Assembly: GCA_001768155.1 (NCBI GenBank)
Contig: MENC01000075.1
Location: 1 to 7,879 of the forward strand
From: Bacteroidetes bacterium GWA2_30_7
GTDB taxonomy: Bacteria; Bacteroidota; Bacteroidia; Bacteroidales; GWF2-33-38
Direction: 5' to 3'
DNA: 7,879 bases
The position numbers and the translations under genes were made by a program. How positions within the stretch are numbered: the stretch's first letter is position 1; every line of letters begins with the position of its first letter. A model generated the notes under the pieces. It had not been told where the DNA came from and ran no database searches. It worked only from the letters and a program-made list of their open reading frames with translations. This document shows positions 1-6,007 of the stretch, piece after piece.

Positions 1-69
1 AATTATGGTTGCTGCCAGAAAACTTGCTAAGAATAAACCAAAATATCCGTATTCGAACCATTCAATCAT
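1..69 (-). CDS. YqaA/DedA-type membrane protein, N-terminal fragment
   Basis: The minus strand is open from an ATG at 69-67 to the window edge, giving 23 codons that begin MIEWFEYGYFGLFLASFLAA. The pattern of a short amphipathic start, Gly-Leu-Phe and then Ala-Ser-Phe-Leu-Ala-Ala-Thr is what I recall from the start of Bacteroidota YqaA proteins (SNARE-associated/DedA superfamily), small integral inner-membrane proteins related to lipid-flippase-like DedA proteins. Only the start of the first hydrophobic segment is visible, so the assignment rests on about 20 residues. The start is supported by a TAGGTTTG box a few bases upstream. The gene is divergent from the large membrane protein at 341. 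The plus-strand reading frames over the same bases look like shadows. It could be another small membrane protein with a similar leader. Confidence 0.62.
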   Translation of the reverse strand, partial: MIEWFEYGYFGLFLASFLAATII

Positions 70-73
70 TTTG

Positions 74-81
74 CAAACCTA
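74..81 (-). promoter_or_regulatory. Candidate -7 box for the minus-strand gene
   Basis: On the minus strand the bases read TAGGTTTG, an exact match to the Bacteroidota -7 consensus TAnnTTTG, four bases before the ATG at 69. No TTTG was found at the usual ~19-base spacing upstream. If it is used, transcription would begin at or next to the ATG, giving a leaderless mRNA. The box is short and could occur by chance. Confidence 0.3.
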
Positions 82-307
82 AAGGAAAATTTTGGAATGT
101 TTATACTTTCAAAATGCCAAGTCAAAATATACTAATTTATCGCATTCGCAGTATGCACTGTAAATTTAAAATAATGAGCTTCTTATTAATACTAATTAAG
201 TCGCTCCAATATATTCATAATAAATGATTTGTGTGTATAGATTTTAAAAGTATTTTATCCTAATTGAAATTAATACAAGATTTAAATAGGAATGTATTAT
301 TTTTTTT

Positions 308-338
308 AATTTTAAGAAATTATAAATTTCTTAAAATT
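308..338 (+). repeat. Perfect 14-bp inverted repeat abutting a start codon
   Basis: The arms are 308-321 (AATTTTAAGAAATT) and 325-338 (its exact reverse complement), separated by ATA. The right arm ends two bases before the ATG at 341. In RNA this would be an AU-rich hairpin ending against the initiation site; in DNA it would be a near-palindromic protein-binding site. The rest of the 70-340 intergenic region is AT-rich, and I see no gene or clear promoter in it. The strand given is that of the downstream gene. Confidence 0.7.
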
Positions 339-340
339 AT

Positions 341-3061
341 ATGAATCATTTTCTAACAACATCAGCCTCATTAGTACTTTTTTTAAATAAAAATTCCGGT
401 ATAAAATCATCTTCATCATGGATTTTCTGGCGTGAAACAGTTTTGGCTATTTATGAAAAACAAGAATTATCCGGAACAATTAATGCGAAAATAAATTCGG
501 GCAAAATTATTTCTAAGAAAATCAAGGAATTTGAAGATGTACAAAATATTATTAAAAATATTTCCGACGAAAATAAGCAAGAAGTAATTTCTTTGCTTGA
601 ATTGTATAAGGTTATTTACGAAAATTCAGCAAATTATATTCCCGAAACCTTTAATTATAAGCTATTTGACGATATAATTGGATTGATTTCCACAAATATT
701 GATGTCAGAAATACTGCTCGTTCAAATGCAGAATCATGGTTTAAACTTAAAAAAGAAAATCGTTTTAGAACCGAAGTTTATGTGCCGGCAAGTATAAAAC
801 CCGTCTTGTATGATTTTGCGTTAAGATGTATTATTTTATGGGCTTTTCAGAAAGGAATTTTGAGAATTTTAAATAATGAAGCTGATATTATAATTTATTT
901 TATAATTCAGGTTGTTTTAATACCTGTGGTTATATTTACTTATGCAATATATACCGATAAAAAAGTAATTGCAAAAACACATTCTCTTATCTCAAAAATT
1001 AATATTAAAAACATTCGGATTAAAATTAAAAATGCAGCATGGCATTATCTTTTGATTTTTCTGCTTCTTATATCGGGGTCAACAATTGTACTTTTAGTAA
1101 AAACCCTAAACGTAGATGAGGTAGGAGTAGTTTTAATGGCAATAATTTACGGAATTTATTTGTTGATTTTGCAAACAAATTTTTCAAAACAAGTACCACT
1201 ATACAAAAACATCAAACAGCAAATTGAAGACCGTGAACACAGAGAATTATCGGGCGAACTCAATCCCGAGCAAAACGATGAAGAGATTATAAATCTGGAA
1301 GTAAATCTTAAATCGGAAAATGATAGAATGAATACCTATGTAATCGAAGCGGCATTGTTTGGAGCATTGGCATTTAGCGGTTATTTGACTTTGGTCTCGG
1401 CAGGCAATTTTACTATTGATTTTATGACGCAATTTAATTTTCACCTATTCAAAATTATAAGCTATTATATTGATTATTCGGGTGAAAATATTGCAGAATC
1501 GTTTAAATATATTTTTGATAAAAACGGAATATTAGTATTGTTAAGCTATCAGACTTTGTTTTGTGCGGCATTTTTCCTTTCGGTTATTGCATCCCGATTG
1601 CGTTTCAGTAAGTTAACCGATTATATTGATAGATTTTTGCAACTTTCAAAAGCAATGAACGATAAAGAAGAAAGTCTGTTGCAAAACGACAAAACTAATA
1701 CCGAAGCTATAAATAATTACAATGTGAAAATCAAAAATTTATTACGTGAAGGTTATAAAAAGCAGGATGAAATTTTGCCAATAATGGAGTATATGCAGTT
1801 TTTCAGAACACTTGGAATTGTAATGTTTTTTGTAATTTTAATAACCGGTGGGTTATTTATTTCGCCTTTAGTTTCATTGGTAATATCGTTTATATCAATG
1901 CTTTCGATGTTTTATTTTCAATTTGGCAAACTGAAGTTTTTTTTCAAATCACTTTACATATCAATGCAAGAGTTCTACTACCGTGCCGATGTGATTATTC
2001 ATTGGGTATGCTGGACTATGATTGTAATTGCTTTAATTATGAGAACTTTTGCAATACAGGGGGGTGGAATAATTATGGTGTTAGGATTTTTCTTTTTGTT
2101 TCTGCATTATCTGATGAATCTTTTTATTCCGCCACAATTTGATTATGAAATAAAAAATTCAGACGATGCTTTTGGTTCTGCTATTACATTTCATAAAATT
2201 CTGGCATATATTTTTAAAATATCCCTTGCAATATTTTTTCTGGGTTATATGTTTAAAGCTCAACACTGGCCTGGTGCAAATGTTATGGTAATTATTAGCA
2301 TACTAATGATGACCACTTATTTTCTGCTTGTAAAAAAAATTAAGACTGGAAAATCATGGGTTGAGTATTTTTTGGGAATATCAATAGCTACTTGTTTTAT
2401 GACTATGTTGTTTAAGTTTCAACATTGGCCAGGTGCAGGTTTTTTTCTATATTTAGCAATTCCTTTGATTTTGATTTCAGGAGTTATTACAGTTCTTAAA
2501 CGCAAACTAATCAGACCTTTGATTATTAAAACTGTAGTTATTTTGTGCATATTATGTATTTGTGGATTTTCAAAATATTTAAATTCTGCAGTATGGAACC
2601 TTTCGTTAAATTATGCTTCATTTGAACAAAAAGAGAAAATGAGAAAATTTCAATCAGTATATTACAGTTATGATGACAGATTGATAAGCACTAATGATAT
2701 TGGCGTAGATTCATTAACAAATTTACTTAATTATTTCAATAAAGAATTTGTATTAGTTAATGAGCCAGATTGTCAAACACTTAATAGCTTTGCATGGGAA
2801 GCTTATATTCTTTCTGATGATTCAATTATTTTAAAAAATGCCTTGTTATGGTCAGAAACCACATTAAAATATGAGAAAAATTGGGAATGGCTCGACACTT
2901 ATGCTTCGCTACTTTATAAAAATAAAATGTACGAAAAAGCAAAACTAAATGCAGAAGAAGCATATCGACTTGGAAATGACAGCGAAACAAAGCTTTTGTT
3001 GAATAAAATTGATTCAGTGTTAGCCCGAAATCAAGAATTGAAAATTGATAGTTTGAAGTGA
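341..3061 (+). CDS. Large polytopic membrane protein with GldL-like HWPGA motifs and TPR-like tail
   Basis: A 906-residue protein not recognised as a named family. Residues 1-150 are mostly hydrophilic. About 12-14 hydrophobic segments follow, roughly at 183-204, 234-254, 261-277, 333-352, 396-418, 488-526 (two), 553-594 (two), 619-637, 646-663, 676-692, 699-717 and 727-744, with charged loops at 285-330 and 425-485. FKAQHWPGA (638-646) and FKFQHWPGA (691-699) match the signature at the start of the GldL transmembrane hairpin; GldL is the inner-membrane half of the GldLM proton-driven motor of gliding/type IX secretion. A degenerate third copy may lie near 568-592. Residues 745-906 appear soluble; 815-882 resemble the Bacteroidota TPR-like pattern (FAWEAY, then WLDTYASLLYK, then YEKAKLNAEEAYRLG). 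The hairpins lack an obvious membrane glutamate like that of GldL, so motor function cannot be inferred. ATG 341 is the first start after an in-frame stop at 332. The gene seems monocistronic, with repeat A beginning right after its stop. Confidence 0.85.
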   Translation: MNHFLTTSASLVLFLNKNSGIKSSSSWIFWRETVLAIYEKQELSGTINAKINSGKIISKKIKEFEDVQNIIKNISDENKQEVISLLELYKVIYENSANYIPETFNYKLFDDIIGLISTNIDVRNTARSNAESWFKLKKENRFRTEVYVPASIKPVLYDFALRCIILWAFQKGILRILNNEADIIIYFIIQVVLIPVVIFTYAIYTDKKVIAKTHSLISKINIKNIRIKIKNAAWHYLLIFLLLISGSTIVLLVKTLNVDEVGVVLMAIIYGIYLLILQTNFSKQVPLYKNIKQQIEDREHRELSGELNPEQNDEEIINLEVNLKSENDRMNTYVIEAALFGALAFSGYLTLVSAGNFTIDFMTQFNFHLFKIISYYIDYSGENIAESFKYIFDKNGILVLLSYQTLFCAAFFLSVIASRLRFSKLTDYIDRFLQLSKAMNDKEESLLQNDKTNTEAINNYNVKIKNLLREGYKKQDEILPIMEYMQFFRTLGIVMFFVILITGGLFISPLVSLVISFISMLSMFYFQFGKLKFFFKSLYISMQEFYYRADVIIHWVCWTMIVIALIMRTFAIQGGGIIMVLGFFFLFLHYLMNLFIPPQFDYEIKNSDDAFGSAITFHKILAYIFKISLAIFFLGYMFKAQHWPGANVMVIISILMMTTYFLLVKKIKTGKSWVEYFLGISIATCFMTMLFKFQHWPGAGFFLYLAIPLILISGVITVLKRKLIRPLIIKTVVILCILCICGFSKYLNSAVWNLSLNYASFEQKEKMRKFQSVYYSYDDRLISTNDIGVDSLTNLLNYFNKEFVLVNEPDCQTLNSFAWEAYILSDDSIILKNALLWSETTLKYEKNWEWLDTYASLLYKNKMYEKAKLNAEEAYRLGNDSETKLLLNKIDSVLARNQELKIDSLK

Positions 3062-3062
3062 G

Positions 3063-3163
3063 TTGTAAATAAAATTCATTATTTTTGATTTATTATAACT
3101 GACAATTATAAGACATGTACAGCTATTTTTGATTGTATATGGCTGAATATTTCAGATATTTAA
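3063..3163. repeat. Direct repeat, copy A (~100 bp)
   Basis: This begins one base after the stop of the large membrane protein and matches 4019-4120 at roughly 85-90% by eye. The longest near-identical core includes TAACTGACAATTATAAG and TGTACAGCTATTTT. Two self-complementary elements are kept in both copies: ACAAT (3102-3106) with ATTGT (3132-3136), and CTGAA (3143-3147) with TTCAG (3151-3155). Copies A and B bracket the toxin-antitoxin cassette. It may be an interspersed repeat, a transcription-end or attenuator element, or the boundary of an inserted cassette; the sequence does not decide. A 33-codon ORF at 3139-3240 starts inside it, but its start is not conserved in copy B. Confidence 0.8.
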
Positions 3164-3234
3164 ACGAATTAGCTATGATTTTGGAAAACCACGTCCACAT
3201 TGACAAACAACTATCAATCGAAAAGAAATTTGAC

Positions 3235-3273
3235 AACTAAAGTTGTTTATTCGGACAACTTTAGTTAGCTTTG
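3235..3273 (+). promoter_or_regulatory. Promoter/operator of the toxin-antitoxin cassette
   Basis: A perfect 12-bp inverted repeat has arms at 3235-3246 (AACTAAAGTTGT) and 3255-3266, with an 8-base spacer. Its right arm touches TAGCTTTG (3266-3273), an exact match to the Bacteroidota -7 consensus TAnnTTTG. A TTG at 3243-3245 inside the left arm sits 20 bases upstream, about right for the -33 element. A repressor on the inverted repeat would therefore cover the promoter, as expected for autoregulation by HigA-type antitoxins. The ATG at 3280 is only six bases beyond the -7 box, implying a leaderless or nearly leaderless message. Confidence 0.65.
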
Positions 3274-3279
3274 TAATGT

Positions 3280-3617
3280 ATGAGTGATATAAAACTAAGA
3301 ACATTAATCTTGTATAAATACTACTTTTCTGACTTCTATGAAAAACAGAAGCAGAAAATAAAATTTTATGGACTTTTAGAATTATCGAAACTCTCCAACA
3401 AATCCCGACCGACTATTTGAAGCATTTGGAAGGAACTGACGGGCTTTATGAAATTAGGGTTCAGCAAGGTAGCGACATTTTTCGCATTTTTTGCTTCTTT
3501 GACGAGGGCAAACTTGTTGTTTTAGCAAATGGCTTTCATAAAAAAACACAGAAAACACCAAAGTCGGAAATTGAAAAAGCATTAAAAATTAAAAAAGAAT
3601 ATGAAACAGAAAAGTAA
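3280..3617 (+). pseudogene. higB: HigB/RelE-type (Gp49-like) toxin, frameshifted
   Basis: Type II toxin of the HigB/RelE family, normally a ribosome-dependent mRNA endonuclease inhibited by the antitoxin encoded next to it. From ATG 3280 the frame reads 28 toxin-like residues (including YKYYFSDFYEKQKQKIK) up to about 3363, then goes out of register and stops at 3418-3420. The homologous remainder continues in the -1 frame from about 3363 to the stop at 3615-3617: ILWTFRIIETLQQIP, then LKHLEGTDGLYEIRV, FRIFCFFDEGKLVV and the family tail GFHKKTQKTP. The break falls in an A/T run (AAAATAAAATTTT). One missing base would rejoin the frames; a 7-base loss would better restore the family length of about 110-115 residues, as I remember it. 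A TTG at 3417 gives a 66-codon ORF that lacks the N-terminal third. No canonical slippery heptamer is in phase, so mutation or sequencing error is likelier than programmed frameshifting. The end overlaps the antitoxin start by 17 bases. Confidence 0.75.
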
Positions 3618-3903
3618 CTTAAAAACACTTGACCAATTTGTTGACGAGCAATACGGCAAGAAAGGGACTTCCAAACGAGACAAGTTTGAGAAAGGTTATG
3701 AAGCGTTTAAACTTGGTTTTCTTATTCAACAAGCTCGCCTTGAAAAGGGAATGACACAAGAAGAACTTGCCGAAAAATGTGGAACTAACAAAGGTTACAT
3801 TTCAAAGATTGAGAACAACCTCAAAGAAATTCGTATTTCAACACTTCAAAAAATTGTGGAACTCGGACTTGGTGGGCACCTTGAACTTTCAATCAAACTC
3901 TGA
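3601..3903 (+). CDS. higA: HigA-type antitoxin, XRE-family HTH protein
   Basis: A 100-residue protein with one helix-turn-helix domain of the XRE/HTH_3 type at about residues 38-92; its HTH core is at 52-72 (TQEELAEKCGTNKGYISKIE). The N-terminal 37 residues are charged and would be the toxin-facing or dimerisation segment. The ATG at 3601 lies inside the last codons of the toxin, a 17-base overlap that implies translational coupling. Toxin-first order is the HigBA arrangement. It should bind and neutralise the toxin and repress the cassette promoter, most simply through the inverted repeat at 3235-3266. The frame is intact although the toxin is broken, so it may now act only as a repressor or as an antidote to related toxins. 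Base composition is visibly richer in G+C than the genes on either side, which fits acquisition as a module. Confidence 0.88.
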   Translation: MKQKSNLKTLDQFVDEQYGKKGTSKRDKFEKGYEAFKLGFLIQQARLEKGMTQEELAEKCGTNKGYISKIENNLKEIRISTLQKIVELGLGGHLELSIKL

Positions 3904-3922
3904 TGACTTGGGAACTAATAAC

Positions 3923-3949
3923 GCAGAGTCCTGTATGCAGAGACTCTGC
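3923..3949 (+). terminator. Stem-loop after the antitoxin gene
   Basis: GCAGAGTC (3923-3930) pairs perfectly with GACTCTGC (3942-3949) around an 11-base loop, 19 bases beyond the antitoxin stop. The stem is GC-rich for this region. No T-run follows, so it is not a classic intrinsic terminator; it could protect the mRNA 3' end or be the edge of the acquired cassette. Confidence 0.4.
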
Positions 3950-4012
3950 TGGGGCATAAACAATTGATGAAGTTATTTTGAAATATTCACTAAAGTTATA
4001 AAACAATCATTT

Positions 4013-4041
4013 AATGATTTGTAATTAAAAATCATTATTTT
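4013..4041 (+). terminator. Weak AT-only hairpin followed by T-run
   Basis: AATGATTT (4013-4020) pairs with AAATCATT (4029-4036) around 8 bases and is followed by ATTTTT. It overlaps the start of repeat copy B. The stem holds a single G-C pair, so as a terminator for the toxin-antitoxin transcript it would be weak. The left arm is not preserved at copy A. Confidence 0.25.
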
Positions 4042-4120
4042 TGATTTATAATAACTGACAATTATAAGGACTGTACAGCTATTTTATAATTGTATATTTC
4101 TGAATTTTTTCAGATATAAA
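4019..4120. repeat. Direct repeat, copy B (~100 bp)
   Basis: Partner of the copy at 3063-3163, about 956 bases further on, lying between the antitoxin and the ATPase gene. Its internal pairing is stronger than in copy A: ACAATTATAA (4058-4067) with TTATAATTGT (4084-4093) around the self-complementary CTGTACAG (4071-4078), and TCTGAA (4099-4104) with TTCAGA (4109-4114) around TTTT. It ends about 76 bases before the ATPase start, so it could also belong to the leader or promoter region of that gene. The 4121-4196 remainder is AT-rich with no clear consensus promoter. Confidence 0.8.
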
Positions 4121-4196
4121 ATAGTTGAGCCAAGCTTTGAAATAATTCCTAGAAAAAAATGGATGAAACATTTTATAATAATTTAAAATAAAAACT

Positions 4197-5537
4197 ATGT
4201 GGAAAAATATAGGTTTTAAAGAAAATCCATATGATACAAAACCTTTAAAAGTTTTAAAATCAGATGTAGATCTTTTAATGGGAAGAGAATCTGAACAAAT
4301 TAACTTCCTTACAGCAATAGAAGTAGATAGTCAAGGAGTGTTCATTCTTTCAGGTGTCCCAGGTGTTGGCAAAACAAGTTTTTTTAATATTCAACAATAT
4401 TTATTAGAAAGTGGAGATGCCTTATTTGGTCCTCAAATTCTTGCTGCTCGAACCTTGTGTCCGATACAAACTTCTGATGAACCAAAAAATATTGTTTTAA
4501 GATGTATACAATCATATTGTAAATCAATTGAAGAATATTGTATTTCAAATAAAATTAAAATACCTGACCAATGTATTAAAGTTCAAGCTTGGGTATATCA
4601 AAATAAACCTGCAACTTTAAATTTAGGTTTCTCAGTTATGGGAAATGGATTAAATTTCGGTAGAGAAGTACATCTTCCTTCTGTAAGTGATACTACTTTT
4701 GAAACATTTGTTGAAATAATAGGAAATTTATCCATTGCTGTTAAGGAACAAATTGGTTTTACTGGCAGTTTTATTGTACTTGATAATATTGAAAATTTGC
4801 ATGTTGAGGATTTACATGATTGTTTAACTACGTTTCGTGATACATTGTTCACAGTTCCTAATATTTGGTGGATTATAATTGGGCAAAGTGGTTTGTCTAG
4901 TTTAATTCAATCAACGAACCCAAAAGTATTTCAACGTTTATCTGGTAGCATAGAATTAAAACCAATTACAATTGAGAATTTAATTAAAGCAGTCAATATT
5001 CGTGTTGAAAGATTCCATTTAACAGAAACAAATGGAAAATCACCGATAACTGAAGAAACTTATTTAAAATTATTTGAATCGTCAAATGGAGAAATCCGTT
5101 TTGTATTTAAGTATTGTCAAGAAATATGTGTCCATTTAGTTCAGGTCGTTAGAAAATTATTAATTGCTGAGAAAATAAATATTGATGATAAAAGTTTCCA
5201 AAAATTCATGGGTAAATTTCTAGTACAAAAACAAATTGATAATAAATTTGCAAATGATTGTTTAAAAGAAATAATTACTGATGAATTTAATGGACTATAC
5301 CTCACTCAACAAGAAAAACGAGTGTTAAAAAAAATTGGATTATTAAAAAAAGTTAAACCAAAAGATTTTGCAGAATTTAAGGAATTTGGAATTGATACTA
5401 TGCAAAGGTTTACAAACAATTTTTTGACTAAATTACATTCCCAACAATTACTTTTCAGACGACAAGAAGGAACAGCTGTGACTTATGAATTGAGAGGTAT
5501 TTCAGTATTTGCACAAGAATTTGAACTTTTAGATTGA
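4197..5537 (+). CDS. Stand-alone AAA+ (Orc1/Cdc6-like) ATPase with winged-helix-like tail
   Basis: A 446-residue soluble protein with no signal peptide or membrane segment. It opens with GFKENPYDTKPL (6-17), a lead-in like that of ExeA-type and related AAA ATPases. The Walker A motif is GVPGVGKTS (53-61) and Walker B is FIVLDNIEN (192-200, Asp196). WWIIIGQSG (224-232) is a likely sensor 1, RLSG (247-250) a possible arginine-finger region, and GEIRF (298-302) carries a sensor 2 arginine as in Orc1/Cdc6-like proteins. Residues about 366-434 (LTQQEKRVLKKIGLL onward) look like a winged-helix domain. ATP binding is well supported; the substrate is unknown. Proteins of this build act in replication initiation, transposition, or as nucleotide-switch sensors including phage-defence proteins. 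No partner gene is visible. The ATG has an A-rich leader without a Shine-Dalgarno site, usual for Bacteroidota. Confidence 0.85.
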   Translation: MWKNIGFKENPYDTKPLKVLKSDVDLLMGRESEQINFLTAIEVDSQGVFILSGVPGVGKTSFFNIQQYLLESGDALFGPQILAARTLCPIQTSDEPKNIVLRCIQSYCKSIEEYCISNKIKIPDQCIKVQAWVYQNKPATLNLGFSVMGNGLNFGREVHLPSVSDTTFETFVEIIGNLSIAVKEQIGFTGSFIVLDNIENLHVEDLHDCLTTFRDTLFTVPNIWWIIIGQSGLSSLIQSTNPKVFQRLSGSIELKPITIENLIKAVNIRVERFHLTETNGKSPITEETYLKLFESSNGEIRFVFKYCQEICVHLVQVVRKLLIAEKINIDDKSFQKFMGKFLVQKQIDNKFANDCLKEIITDEFNGLYLTQQEKRVLKKIGLLKKVKPKDFAEFKEFGIDTMQRFTNNFLTKLHSQQLLFRRQEGTAVTYELRGISVFAQEFELLD

Positions 5538-5590
5538 TTTTTTATGCTTTAATATAAGACTAAAAACTTGTTATTAAATGCTAAAAGCCA

Positions 5591-5680
5591 GACTATAGTC
5601 GAGTGTGAAGCCGATGAGTCATAAGCCCATCAGAGAACCTCTCACATCACTGTACGTACAGTTCTCGTATACATCGGTTC
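5591..5680 (+). ncRNA. Structured-RNA-like segment, possible group II intron remnant
   Basis: Bases 5601-5680 contain 38 G+C of 80, well above the surrounding AT-rich spacer, and are strongly self-complementary. AGCCGATG (5609-5616) pairs with CATCGGTT (5672-5679), including a G-U pair at the second position; this matches the lower helix of group II intron domain V, where an AGC triad sits at the same place. Inside lie GAGAAC (5633-5638) with GTTCTC (5661-5666), the palindrome CTGTACGTACAG (5650-5661), and alternative pairings GATG/CATC (5613-5616, 5628-5631) and TGTGA/TCACA (5604-5608, 5642-5646). GACTATAGTC (5591-5600) is a perfect palindrome just before. The inner region (55 bases) is far longer than a normal 34-nt domain V, and no reverse transcriptase ORF is present. 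It may be a scarred intron end or another structured RNA. Strand is assumed from the domain V resemblance. Confidence 0.35.
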
Positions 5681-5706
5681 ATTAAGAAGTGAATCAGCTT
5701 TTGCGT

Positions 5707-5775
5707 AATATGTTAGCAAAGAATAGCCTTCTTTGCAAGACAAATTATTTTTTTTATTGTGCCATGCAACATATT
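5707..5775 (+). terminator. Nested hairpins with T-run
   Basis: An inner perfect stem, GCAAAGAA (5716-5723) with TTCTTTGC (5729-5736) around TAGCC, is followed by a T-rich stretch ending in TTTTTTTT (about 5748-5755). An outer pairing joins AATATGTT (5707-5714) with AACATATT (5768-5775). The inner hairpin plus T-run could end transcription of the structured segment or of the ATPase gene, but there are about a dozen bases between stem and T-run, longer than in a standard intrinsic terminator. Confidence 0.35.
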
Positions 5776-5819
5776 ATTTTAAATTTGCTTAAAATATCAA
5801 AAGTAAAAAATTAAGAAAT

Positions 5820-5980
5820 GCCACTAAAACTCCAAAACATTTCGACATGCTCAATGCAACGCTCTAAATCCCACGAAAGGTCTATCAACACAATATTTTT
5901 AGAGAAATTTTGTGTTTTTGTGCTTTGGTGGCGAAAAAAAGTTATTTTGTGTTTTGGTGGCAAAAAAAAGACTTTTGGTG
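5820..5980. repeat. REP-like repeat cluster with inverted and tandem units
   Basis: Two 26-base units, 5916-5941 and 5945-5970, differ at two positions; each contains TTTGGTGGC followed by an A-run and G, and a partial unit (CTTTTGGTG) follows at 5972-5980. A reverse-oriented relative, GCCACTAAAACTCCAAAACA at 5820-5839, matches the reverse complement of 5913-5932 at 16 of 20 positions, so the cluster can fold back on itself. GTG-rich repeats of the form TTTGTGCTTTGGTGGC are familiar from intergenic regions of Bacteroidota. No transposase is visible. An open frame through it (5818-6033) looks spurious. Confidence 0.6.
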
Positions 5981-6000
5981 TATTCACAAATATAAATCTG
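5974..6000 (+). promoter_or_regulatory. Weak promoter candidate for the molybdenum hydroxylase gene
   Basis: TAAATCTG (5993-6000) matches the Bacteroidota -7 consensus TAnnTTTG at all but one base, and TTTG (5974-5977) lies 15 bases upstream, shorter than the usual ~19. It sits at the end of the repeat cluster, seven bases before the ATG at 6008. If real, the mRNA would be almost leaderless. The match is imperfect and the spacing short. Confidence 0.25.
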
Positions 6001-6007
6001 TTTTTTC

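Noticed and set aside
9..227. 72-codon plus-strand ORF with TTG start
   Set aside because: It overlaps the minus-strand YqaA-like start antisense, has low-complexity composition with no recognisable domain, and the minus frame carries clear family-like residues.
3139..3240. 33-codon ORF (MAEYFRYLNELAMILEN start) between repeat A and the toxin promoter
   Set aside because: Its start lies in the repeat and is not kept in copy B, it is short, and it matches nothing I recognise; it could be a gene fragment but cannot be supported.
3355..3370. Programmed frameshifting in the toxin gene
   Set aside because: The in-phase bases do not form an X XXY YYZ slippery heptamer and the family is not known for frameshift expression; mutation or sequencing error is simpler.
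3767..3967. 66-codon ORF overlapping the antitoxin
   Set aside because: It is an out-of-frame shadow of the HTH gene, which has a clear domain in its own frame.
3063..4120. Insertion sequence or composite transposon bounded by the repeats
   Set aside because: No transposase or integrase is encoded between the repeats, and they are direct, imperfect and lack clear terminal inverted ends.
5591..5680. tRNA or CRISPR array
   Set aside because: The pairings do not give a cloverleaf with a TTC-containing T-arm or acceptor stem, and there are no regularly spaced identical repeats.
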